This document shows, piece after piece, positions 41,801-53,800 of a DNA stretch of 64,000 nt. Every line of letters begins with the position of its first letter. Positions within the stretch are counted from its first letter, which is position 1. This stretch comes from Rhodococcus spelaei (GTDB taxonomy: Bacteria > Actinomycetota > Actinomycetes > Mycobacteriales > Mycobacteriaceae). The translations under genes were made by a program, and so were the position numbers. The stretch lies in assembly GCF_006704125.1 (NCBI RefSeq), contig NZ_VIGH01000009.1, positions 124,001 to 188,000 of the forward strand. The letters run 5' to 3'. Below the pieces are notes generated by a model. The model did not search any database. It had not been told where the DNA came from and was given only the letters and a program-made list of their open reading frames with translations.

Positions 41801-44800
41801 GTGGTTACTGCACGTGACTCCGTCCGCGAGTCCGCCGATCTTTCCGCGACTTCCCAGGCGAACGTGGACAGCGGTTCCGAGGCGTTCCCGCTGTCTGCCG
41901 CGCAGCGTGGAATCTGGTTCGCGCAACACCTCCTCCCTGATGTGCCGATCACGATCGCGCAGTGTGTCGAGGTAGTCGGCGACCTCGATGTCGAGTCCCT
42001 GCAGGCCGCGGGGGCCCTGGGCTCTCGCGAGATGGGCACCGGGATGTTGCGGATCGTCGAACGCGACGGCGAGCCCGCCCAGGTCGTCGACGAGACGCTC
42101 AACGACCAGATGAAGTTCGTCGACCTGCGGTCCGCTGTCGACCCGGCCGGGGCGGCCGAGGACTGGATGCGTGCCGAGTACAGCGCTCCGATCGACCTGC
42201 TGACGGACCGGTTGATCGAGTCCGCGGTCCTGCGGATCGGGGAGAACCACTACTACTGGTACGCCCGCATCCACCACATCGCGCTCGACGGGTTCGGCGC
42301 GATGACGTACATGAACCGCGTGGCCGAGCTGTACACGGCGGCGGCGGAGGGCAGGCCCGCAGCCGAGCATGTGGCCAGTCACGTCCGTGAGATCTGCGAG
42401 GACGAGACGAGCTACCGGGAGTCCACCCGGTTCGCCAAGGACCGCGAGTACTGGATGGAGCGGACCCGCGACCTTCCCGAGCCGATCAGCCTCGCTGCCA
42501 GCACCGCGGCGGTCGGCGGCTTCTCGCTGGTGGCGGGCGGGCCGATGGCCGCGGCGACCGAGGCCGCCATGGCGGGACAGGACACCCAGTTCACACCGAC
42601 GGCCATCGCCGCGTTCGCGGGCTTCCTCTCCCGGCTGACCGGCGAGAGTGATGTCGCGCTGAGCCTGCCGGTCTCGGCCCGGACGACGGCCCGGATGCGC
42701 CGATCCGGCGGCATGGTCTCGAACGTGATCCCACTGCGGGTTCAGGTCGGCAACGAGTCGACGATCTCGGACCTCGTCTCCCAGGTGCAGTTGGAACTGA
42801 CCGGGGCGCTGCGACACCAGCGATACCGCCACGAGGACATCAGGCGCGGACTCGGCTCCGGTGCCGGGCAGCGTGGGTTCTTCGGTCCCGCGATCAACAT
42901 CATGATGTTCCACAGCGAGATCCGCCTCGGGGCACTGACCGGGCGGATGCGGGTCCTGACGACCGGCCCCGTCGAGGACCTGTCCGTCAACATCTATCCG
43001 AGCGTCGCCGGGAGCCGGCCTCGCATCGACTTCGAGGCGAACCCGAACCTCTACACCGCCGAGGACCTGCAGGGCTACCACGCGCGTTTCCTGGAATACC
43101 TCACGCAGTTCGCCGCGGCGGACAGCGCAGCGGTGGCGTCCGGTCTCGACGTGCTGCACGACGACGAACGCGCGGAGTTGGTGCCGCTGCGCGGGCCCGC
43201 GGCCGCCGTTCCGCGGCTGCTGCCGGACCTGTTCGCGGACGGTGCGATCGCGAACCCGGACGGCATCGCGATCATCGCCGGCGACGACCGGGTCACCTAC
43301 CGGGAGCTCGATGCCCGGTCCAACCAGCTCGCGCGGCTGCTGATCGACCGCGGCGTCGGCCCGGAGTCGTTCGTCGCCCTCTCGTTCGCCCGTTCGGTCG
43401 AGGCGTTGGTCGCGGTGTGGGCGGTGGCGAAGTCCGGTGCCGCCTTCCTGCCCATCGACCCCGAACTGCCGGCCGACCGCAAGCTGCACATGGTCACCGA
43501 CTCGGGGGTGCTGGTCGGTCTCACCACGGCGGCGCAGCGCGCTGTGCTGCCCTCCTCGGTCGACTGGCTGGTGACCGACGACACGGCGACGATCGCCCGG
43601 TTCTCCAGTCTGTCAACGGATCCGGTCACCGATGCGGACCGGCGTCACGACATCGCGGTCGGCAACCCGGCGTTCGTCATCTACACCTCGGGATCGACGG
43701 GTCTGCCGAAGGGCGTGGTGGTCACCCACGCCGGTCTGGTCAACTTCGCGGCCGCGGAGCGGCAGGAACTGGGCATCACCTCCGCCTCTCGGGTGCTGCG
43801 TTTCTCGTCGGCCAGCTTCGACGCCTCGGTCTTCGAGATGCTGCAGGCCTTCACCGCCGGCGCCGCGATGGTGGTCGCCCCGCCCGAGGTGTACGGCGGC
43901 GACGAACTCGTGGACCTGCTGCGGTCGCAGCGGGTCACGCACATCCTGTCTGCGCCGACCGTGCTCGGGTCGGTCGATCCGAAGGGGCTCGTCGACCTGC
44001 AGGCGGTGGTCGTGGGTGGCGATGTCTGCACCCCCGACCTGGTCGGGAAATTCGCCGACGTCTGCCGGTTCACCAACAGCTACGGGCCGACCGAGACGAC
44101 GATCGTCATCACGACCGGGCGACCGCTGTCGTCAGGCGACCGGATCACCATCGGGGCGCCGATCCAGGGTGCGAGCGCGCTGGTGCTCGACCGTCGCCTG
44201 CGCCCGGTACCGGTGGGGGCAGTCGGTGAGCTGTACCTCGCCGGGCCCGCGCTCGCTCGCGGCTACCACGACCGGCGTGGCCTGACCTCCGAGCGATTCG
44301 TCGCGAATCCCTTCGAGGAGCCGGGATCCCGGATGTACCGGACCGGCGACGAGGTCAGGTGGACACCCGATCACGAGTTGATGTTCGTGGGTCGGGCCGA
44401 CCACCAGGTCAAGATCCGCGGATTCCGAATCGAGCTCGGGGAGATCGACGCGGCGTTGACGTCGCAGGACGGGATCGACTTCGCCGTCACGATCGCGCAC
44501 GAGCGCAGCAACGGTGCGATCGCGCTCGTGTCGTACGTCCGCCCCCGGACCGGACACGCAGTGGACCCCGCGGCGGTCATCGCCCGGGCCGGGGAATTCC
44601 TGCCCGGTCACATGCTGCCGTCCGTGGTGATGGTGATCGACAGTGTCCCGCTGACCACCGCGGGCAAGCTGGATCGGCGCGCGCTGCCGATCCCGGTGTT
44701 CGGTGCGGCCGCCGAGGAATACCGCGAACCGGTCACCGACGCCGAGAAGTTGATCGCGGAGGTCGTGGCGGAACTGCTCGGTACCCATCGCGTCGGTGTC

Positions 44801-47800
44801 GACGACTCCTTCTTCGCGCTCGGCGGGGACAGCATCATCGCCATCCAGTTGGTCGCGCGTGCGAAGGACCGTGGGCTGCGCTTCTCTGCCCGTGACGTCT
44901 TCGAACGCAAGACCGTCGCCGAGATCGCGAAGATTGCGGCTCCGGTGCAGGATTCGGACACCGTGGCGCTCGAGGAGCTCGACGGCGGGGGCATCGGAAC
45001 GGTGCCGTTGACGCCGATCGTGCACTCGATGCTCGACCGCGGTGGCCCCGACGCGTTCTTCCAGGCGATCGCCCTCACCCTTCCCGACGGGGTCGCCCAC
45101 GACTCGCTGACCGCTGCCGTCTCCGCGCTGACCGATCGTCACGACGCGCTGCGCGCCCGGTTCGTGCCCGCCGGCGACGGCTGGGTGTTCGAGACCCGGG
45201 CCGATTCGCTCGACCCGGCCCAACTGTTGCGCCGCGTGACCGTGGACCCGGCCGACGTCGCGGAGGCTTTGCGGGTCGAGTGCGAGGCGGCCGCGGGACG
45301 GCTCGACCCGGCCGACGGGATCATGATCCAGTTCGTGTGGCTGGCAACGGAATCGGCGAGCACAGGGCATACGACGACAGGGCACGCAGACCGGCTCCTG
45401 ATGGTCGCCCACCATCTGGTCGTCGACGGGGTGTCGTGGCGCACCATCGTGCCCGACCTCGCGCAGGCGTGGATGCAGGCGGACGCGGGCGCGGTGCCGG
45501 AACTCGCGCCGGTCGGGACATCGCTGCGGCGGTGGGCCCACGGCGTCGCCGAGTCGGCCGCCGCGAAGACGTTCGCCGGCGAGATGGACTACTGGACAGG
45601 AGTTCTCGCGGGGCCGGACCCGTCGCTCGGCACCCGGGACATCGACCCGGTTCTCGACACGGTCAAGACCGCCGACCGGGTGCGGGTGGAATTGACCACA
45701 GAGGTCACCGAATCCCTGTTGACCACCCTGCCCGGTGCTTTCCGGTGCGGGGTCAGCGAGGGACTGGTTGCGGCACTCGCGGTGGCGGTGTCTGTGTGGC
45801 GCAGCGGCCGTGGGCACGAGACGCCCTCGGTCCTGCTGAACCTCGAGGGCCACGGCCGTGAGGACGACGCCGTCGCCGGCGCGGACCTGTCGAGGACGGT
45901 GGGCTGGTTCACCAGCCTGTTCCCGGTGCGACTGGACCTGACCGGGGTGGATCTCGGCAGCGCCGTCGTCGGTGGCGACGCGGCGGGTGCGGTGATGAAG
46001 GCCGTCAAGGAGCAACTGCACGCGGTTCCGAACCGCGGTGTCGGGTTCGGCGTGCTCCGGTACCTCGACGGCGACACCGCTCCGGTTCTCGCGGCACTGC
46101 CCGCGCCGCAGGTCAGTTTCAACTACCTGGGCCGCACCGGCGCGGCCCAGGTTCCCGAGTCGATGCGAGGCCTGGGCTGGATCCCGGACCCGGATGCGCC
46201 GGATCTCAACGCCGCCAGCGGCCGCGACCTCACCGTCGGGGCGGTGGTGGACGTGAACGCGGTGGTCGACGACGGAGTCGAGGGGCCGCGGCTGTCGGCC
46301 ACGTTCGCGTTCCCCACCGGACTGTTGACCGCTGACGAGGTCGGCGAGCTCGCCGGCCTGTGGCAGCGTGCCCTCGAGGGCCTCGCGGCGCACGCCGAGC
46401 AGCCCGCGGCCGGCGGGTTCACCCCGTCGGACTTCCCGCTGGTCGAGGTGGGCCAGACCGAGATCGAGCGCTGGGAGAGCCGGTACCCGCTGCTGTCCGA
46501 CGTGTGGCCGCTCTCGCCGCTGCAGCGCGGTCTGCTCTTCCACGCCGAACTCGCGGAGCAGACGGTGGACGTCTACACCGCGCAGCTGAGACTGACATTG
46601 GCCGGCGCCGTGGATTCGAGCCGACTGCGCAGCGCCGCAACGGATCTGGTTCGACGTCACGAGAACTTGCGGACCGCGTTCGGCTACACCGAGGACGGGG
46701 CGGCCGTGCAGGTCGTGCTCGACGACGTCGACCTGCCGTGGCGGGAGGTGGACCTTCGGGGGCTGCCTCCGCACGAGCAGGATGTGCGCTTGCAGAAGCT
46801 GCTCGAAGACGCGCGGACCGACCGGTTCCCGATGGACAGCCCGCCGCTGCTCCGGATCCTGCTCGTCCGCACCGAGCCCGAGCGGTACCTGCTCGCGATC
46901 ACCAACCATCACATCGTCCTCGACGGCTGGTCGATGCCGCTGATGGTGCGCGAACTGCTGGTCTCGTACGCCACGGGAGCCGGTACCGCCGGCGTCGACG
47001 CGGTCGCGTCGGCCCGCCCGCGCTCGTACCGGGACTACCTGGCGTGGCTGGCCGAATGCGACGACGACGCGGCGCACGCCGCCTGGGCGCGGGCACTCGA
47101 CGGCGTGACCGAGCCGACGTTGATCGCCCCGACCCGCGCACCCGGTGAGCAGGGTATGCCCGAGGAGTTGGTGGTCGACCTGCCCGACGATCTGGTGGAG
47201 GGGATCGGACGCACCGCCCGCGCCTGTGGCGTCACCGTCAACACCGTCGTCCAGGGCGCGTGGGGGCTGCTGCTGTCCCGGTTGCTCTCGCGCGGCGACG
47301 TCACCTTCGGCGCCACCGTGTCCGGGCGCCCGCCCCAGCTGGCCGGCGTGGAGTCCATGCTGGGACTGTTCATCAACACCGTTCCCGTCCGGGTGCGGGT
47401 GAACCCCGACGAGCCGGTGGCGGCGTTCCTGTCGCGACTGCAGGGCGACCAGGCGGACCTGCTCGACCACCATCACATCGGCCTGGGCGAGATCCAGGCC
47501 GCGGCCGGTGTGGGCGAGCTCTTCGACACCCTGACGGTGTTCGAGTCCTACCCGGTGGACAAGTCCGGGTTCGGCGAGAACACCGACATCGGCGGCATGC
47601 GGGTCCTCGACCTGGATGCGCAGGACGCGACCCACTTCGCGCTGACGTTGACCTCGATCCTCGACCCGACCCTGCGGCTGAGCCTGCGGTATGCGCCCGC
47701 GTCGTTCGACGAGGACGCCGTGACGCTGCTGACCGCGCGACTGATCCGGATCCTCGACGCGATGGCGTCGCAGCCGGACCTCGCTGTCGGCGAGATCGAC

Positions 47801-50800
47801 CTGTTCACCCCGGGCGAGCAGGCGCGGGTGCTCGGGTGGTCGCGCGGCGACCGGCTGCCCGCCGAAGTCCGTTCCCCCGTGGCCCTGTTCGGGTCGCAGG
47901 TGGACCGTGGCCCCGACGTCGCGGCGGTGGTGGCGGGCGATCAGTCCCTCACCTACGCCGAACTCGACGAGCAGTCGACGGCGCTGGCCGGCGAACTGTC
48001 CCGGCTCGGGGTCGGCGCCGACGACGTGGTGGCGTTGGTGCTCCCGCGGTCGGTGTCGTGGGTCGTCGCGATGCTCGCGGTGTGGAAGTCGGGGGCGGCG
48101 TACGCACCGATCGACCCGGCGTACCCGGCCGAGCGGATCGAGTCGATCCTCGAGAACACCGGCGCGCGTTGCGTGGTGAGTGAGTCGGCGAGGCAGCTCC
48201 CCGTCGCGGTGGTGGCGCTCGACGAGTTTGCCGCGCCGGAAAGCGATCTCGTGCGACCGGTCGATCGTTGGCGGGAGCCGGGTGCGGGCGCGCGGTTGGG
48301 CTACGTGATCTCCACCTCGGGGTCGACGGGCTCGCCCAAGCCGACGTTGGTGCCGATGGCAGGCATCGAGAACACCCTCGCCTGGTACCGGCGTCTGCTG
48401 CCGGCCGAGGGCGGGCTTCTGGTGGCGTCGTCGCCGAGTTTCGACCTGACCCAGAAGAACGTGTGGGCCGCCCTCGCCGAGGGCCGCACCATTCACCTGG
48501 CGGCGGACGGCTTCGATCCGTGGGACATCCTGCGGGTGGTCGGCGCAGGCAACGTGACGGTGGCGAACCTGTCGCCGAGCGCGTTCGACGCGGTCGTCGA
48601 CGCCGACGCCGACGGTGTGCTGGCCGGCCTGGACCTGGTGGTCCTCGGCGGCGAGGCGGTCCGGATCGGCAAGATCGCGGCGCTGATGAACTCGGACCTG
48701 CGGGTGGTCAACAGCTACGGGCCGACGGAGGCGTCGGACGTGGTGTCGTCACACGTGGCGGCTGTCTCCGACGTGGCGGGTGTGCCGATCGGATCTCCCG
48801 TCGGCGGCGTCGACCTGTTCGTGCTCGACGACCGGCTGCGGCTCGTCCCGCCCGGCGTGGGCGGCGAGCTCTACATCGGCGGTGTCGGTGTGGGCCGCGG
48901 CTATGGGGGACGCTTCGGACTGACGGCGGACCGTTTCGTCGCGAACCCGTTCTCGGAGTCCGGTGCGCGGATGTATCGGACCGGCGACCTGGTGTGGTGG
49001 AACGGCAACGGCGATCTCGAGTACATCGGGCGGTCGGACTTCCAGGTGAAGTTGCGCGGTCAGCGCATCGAACTCGGTGAGATCGAGTCGGCGCTCACCC
49101 GTGCCGACGCGGTCGGGCAGGCCGCAGTGCTCTTGCGCGGCGGCGTGGGCGGGGACTACCTCGCCGGATACGTGGTGCCCGAGCCGGGGACGGAGATCGA
49201 CCGAGCGGGCCTGCTCGAGGCCGTCCGGCGTGAACTGCCGGCCTATATGGTGCCGTCGGTTCTCGTTGTGCTCGACGAGATCCCGTTGAACGCGAACGGC
49301 AAGCTGGACCGGAAGGCACTGCCGGAACCGGAGTTCGTGGGTGCCGAGTTCGCCCCACCCGTCACGGCGACCGAAGTCGTGGTCGCACGGATCGGTGCGG
49401 AGCTGCTCGGGAAGCCGCGGATCGGGCTGTCCGACAACTTCTTCGACCTCGGCGGCAACTCGCTGCTCGCGACTCGGCTGCTCGCACGCCTCGACGCGGA
49501 ACTCGGCGTCCGGATCGGCGTACGGGAACTGTTCGAGTCGCCGACGGTGGGGGCACTGGCCGCGACGCTCGACGCCGCCGCCGGAACGGGCACCCGGCGA
49601 CCACTGGTCCGCGCCGACCGTCCCGCGCGAATCCCGTTGTCGCCGGCGCAGTCCCGGATGTGGTTCCTCAACCAGTTCGACACCGGCTCGGGCGCCTACA
49701 ACGTGGCGGTCGCGCTGCGACTGAGCGGCACCCTCGACGTCGACGCATTGCGGGACGCGGTCGCGGACGTGGTGGTCCGGCACGAGTCGCTGCGCACCCG
49801 CTACCCGGATTCGGTGGACGGCCCCAGCCAGGTGATTCTCACCGCGCGCGACGCCGTCGTCGGTCTTCCGATCGAGGCGGTGGAGGCGGATCGCCTGACG
49901 GAGGTGCTCCGCGGGGAGATGGCCGGCGGGTTCGACGTCACGACCGCGCCGCCGGTTCGGCTGCGCCTGTTCAGGGTTTCCCCCGACGAGCACGTGCTGT
50001 CGATGGTCGTGCACCACATCAGCATCGACGCGTGGTCGATGCAGGCGCTGGCCCGCGACGTGATGGTCGCCTTCGGGGCGCGTGCGCACGGGGTGGAGCC
50101 GAGCTGGGAGCCGCTGGAAGTCCAGTACGCCGACTACGCGCTGTGGAGCCAGGAGGTCCTCGGATCGGAATCGGACCCGCAGTCGCTCCTGGCCCGACAG
50201 CTCGGGTACTGGTCTCAGCGACTGGCGGGTCTGCCGGACCTGCTCGCGCTGCCGCACGACCACCGTCGCCCGCCCACACCGAGCTATCGCGGCGCCGCGG
50301 TGCCCTTCACGATCGACGCGGACGTCTACCGCGGGGTCCGTGAGATCGCGCGGCGCGCCGGCGCCACCCCGTTCATGGTGTTGCACGCGGCGCTGGCGGT
50401 GCTGCTCGCCCGGTTGAGCGAGTCGGCCGACATCGCGATCGGCACCCCGGTCGCCGGCCGCGGCGAGTCCGCGCTCGACGATGTGGTGGGCATGTTCGTC
50501 AACACGTTGGTGCTGCGCACCGAGATCGACGGTGCGCGCTCGTTCGACGAGTTGGTCCGCGACGTCCGTGCGGTGGACCTCGCGGCGTTCGGCCACGCGG
50601 ACGTGGCATTCGAGCGTCTGGTCGACGTCGTCGCGCCGGCGCGCTCCACCGCGCATCACCCGCTGTTCCAGGTGGTGCTGGCCTTCGAGGACCTGCCGGT
50701 CGACGGGTTCGCCCTGCCCGGACTGCAGATCGGGCGCGAGCCGATCGACGTCGAGGTCGCCAAGTTCGACCTGCAGCTGACGGTCAGTGAGTTGCTGGAC

Positions 50801-53800
50801 GCCGAGGGTGCCGCAGCCGAGTTCGTCTATGCCGCAGATCTGTTCGAAGAGGACACCGTGGTGGCGTTCGCCACCCGGTTCCTGCGGATCCTCACCGCCG
50901 CGGTGGGCGCGTCCGCGGCTCCGGTGGGCGACATCGAGATCCTCGACGCGGCCGAGCGGTCGTCGTTGCGGGCGCTGGGCACCGCGCTGTCGGGGCCCGA
51001 GGCGGTCGCGTCGACCCTGGAGTCGCTGCTGGCCGACGCGGTCGCGGCCAACCCGGACGGGCACGCGCTGGTGTTCGAGGGGACAGCTCTGTCCTACGCC
51101 GAGCTGGATGCACACTCGAATCGTGTTGCGCGCGAGCTGATCGACATGGGTGTCGGTCCCGAGTCGTGCGTGGCGGTGGCCCTCGAGCGGTCGATCGAGT
51201 CCGTCACCGCGGTGTGGGCGGTGGCCAAGACCGGCGCCGCGTTCCTGCCGGTGGATCCGACCTATCCGGCGGAGCGGATCGAGCACATGCTCTCCGATTC
51301 GGGTGCGGCGGCCGGCGTCACCGTCGCGCGGAATCTGCCCGCGTTAGGCGGCTCCGCGGCCTGGTTGGTGCTCGACGACGACGCCGCGGCCTCGCGCGTG
51401 GCGGCCAGGACGGCGTCGCCGATCGAGGCCGGTGAGCGACTCGGTGTGCTGCGGCCGGAGAACCCGGCATACATGATCTACACGTCGGGGTCCACCGGCG
51501 TGCCGAAGGGCGTCGTGGTCAGCCACGGCGGACTGCGTGCCTTCGCGGACGATCAGCGCGCCCGGTACGGTGTCCGGACCGATTCCCGCACACTGCATTT
51601 CGCGTCGCCGAGCTTCGACGCATCCGTTCTGGAGCTGATGCTCGCTGTGGGCGGCGCGGCCACGATGGTGGTGGCGCCGACGCACGTGTACGGCGGCGAA
51701 GCCCTGGCCGACCTGCTGCGCGAGCAGCGGGTGACGCACGCGTTCGTGACCCCCGCGGCCCTCGCGACGGTCGATCCGTCCGGTCTGGAGCACCTCGAGG
51801 TGGTCGTCGTCGGTGGTGACGCCTGCGAGGCCTCGCTGGTCGAGCGCTGGGCGCCGGGCCGCCGGATGTTCAACGCGTACGGACCGACCGAGTCGACCGT
51901 TGTCGCGGTGCACTCGGATGCGATGGTCGCCGGTCGCCCGGTCGCACTCGGCGGCCCGGTTGTCGGTACCGAGGTCGTGGTCCTCGACGCCCGCCTGCAT
52001 CCGGTTCCGGTCGGTGTCGCGGGTGAGCTGTACCTGTCGGGCGTCGGCCTGGCGCGCGGCTACCACGCCCGGCTGCCGCTGACCGCGGAGCGTTTCGTGG
52101 CGAACCCGTTCGGTGGCGTGGGGTCACGCCTGTACCGGACCGGTGACCTGGTGCGGTGGACGAAGCAGCGGACTCTCGAGTACCTCGGCCGGACGGACGC
52201 GCAGGTGAAGATTCGGGGTCACCGGATCGAACTGGGCGAGATCGACGCAGTGCTGTCGGCACACCCGGACGTCGACTTCGCCGTGACGGTCGGATTCGAC
52301 GGTCCCGGTGGGGTGCGGTCACTGGTCTCGTACGTGTTGCCGCGCACGGGAATCGACCTCGACGTGGCCGACTTCGATGTCGCCGCGCTGGTGGCGTCCG
52401 TGCGCGAGCGACTGCCGGAGTACATGGTGCCGGCGTCGGTGACGGTGCTCGCCGAGGTGCCGTTGACGCCCGGCGGCAAGGTGGACCGCCGTGCCCTCCC
52501 GGCGCCCGTGTTCGCGGTCCGGGAGTACCAGCCGCCGCGCACGGCGTCCGAGCAGCTGGTCGCGGACGTCTACGCCGAGGTGCTCGGGACCGACCGGGTC
52601 GGCGCGGACGACGACTTCTTCGCGCTGGGCGGCAACTCGCTCAGCGCCACCCAGGTAGTTGCCCGGCTCAACGCGACCGCGGGCACGGGTCTTCGCGTCC
52701 GGGAGATCTTCGGCAGCTCGACCGTGGCGGATCTCGCGGTGCTGGTCGACGCGCACGAGGGATCGGACCGGATCGCGCTGTCGGCGCGGCCGCGGCCCGA
52801 GGCGATTCCGCTGTCCCTGGCGCAGCAGCGGATGTGGTTCCTCAACCGCTACGACCCCGCCGCCGCGGTGTACAACATCCCGCTCGCGGTGCGACTGACC
52901 GGCGCGCTCGACACGGCGGCCCTCGCGGCCGCGGTGCACGACGTGATCGCCCGGCACGAGTCCCTGCGCACGCTGTTCCCGGACTCGGAGCACGGTCCGC
53001 GGCAGGAGATCCTGTCCGCAGCCGAGGTGACGATCCCCCTGGTCCCGGTGGACGTCGAGGGTGAGGATGCCCTGCAGGTCGCGATCGGCGAACTGGTGTC
53101 TGTCGGGTTCGACGTCACCACCGCGGTTCCGCTGCGCGGCGGCATCTTCCGGCTCGATACCGACGACCACGTCCTGGTGCTGGTGGTCCATCACATCAGT
53201 GCCGACGGGTTCTCGACGCTGCCGCTGGCCCGGGACCTGCTGACCGCCTACACCGCCCGGACGGGCGGGGCGAGCCCGGACTGGGCGCCGTTGGCCGTGC
53301 AGTACGCGGACTACGCGCTCTGGCAGCGCGAGGTGCTCGGGTCGGAAGACGACTCCGCCTCACAGGCATCGGTCCAGCTCGCGTACTGGGCCGACCGGCT
53401 GGCCGGTGCGCCGGGAGTGCTCGACCTGCCTGCGGACCGTCCCCGTCCGGCGGTGGCCTCGTACCGGGGCGCCCGCGTGGACTTCTCGCTCGACGCGGAC
53501 CTGACCGCCGGCCTGCGCGCGGTCGCCCTCGACCAGGGCGCAACCCTGTTCATGGTGCTGCACGCGGCATTGGCGGCGACGCTGTCCCGACTGTCCGGGT
53601 CCACGGACATCTCGGTCGGCAGCCCGATCGCCGGCCGCGGCGAGGCCGCGTTGGACGACGTGGTCGGTATGTTCGTCAACACCCTGGTGCTGCGCACCGA
53701 AGTGGACCCGGCTGTCACCTTCGGTGAACTGCTGGCCCGCACCCGCGCGACCGACCTCGCCGCGTACTCGCACTCCGATGTGCCGTTCGAGCGCGTCGTC

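Noticed and set aside
44132-48496. Very long open frame (over 1,400 codons) on the minus strand under the NRPS
   Set aside because: Arg/His/Gly-rich translation without domains, antisense to clear C, A, T and E motifs. Long antisense frames are expected in high-GC DNA.
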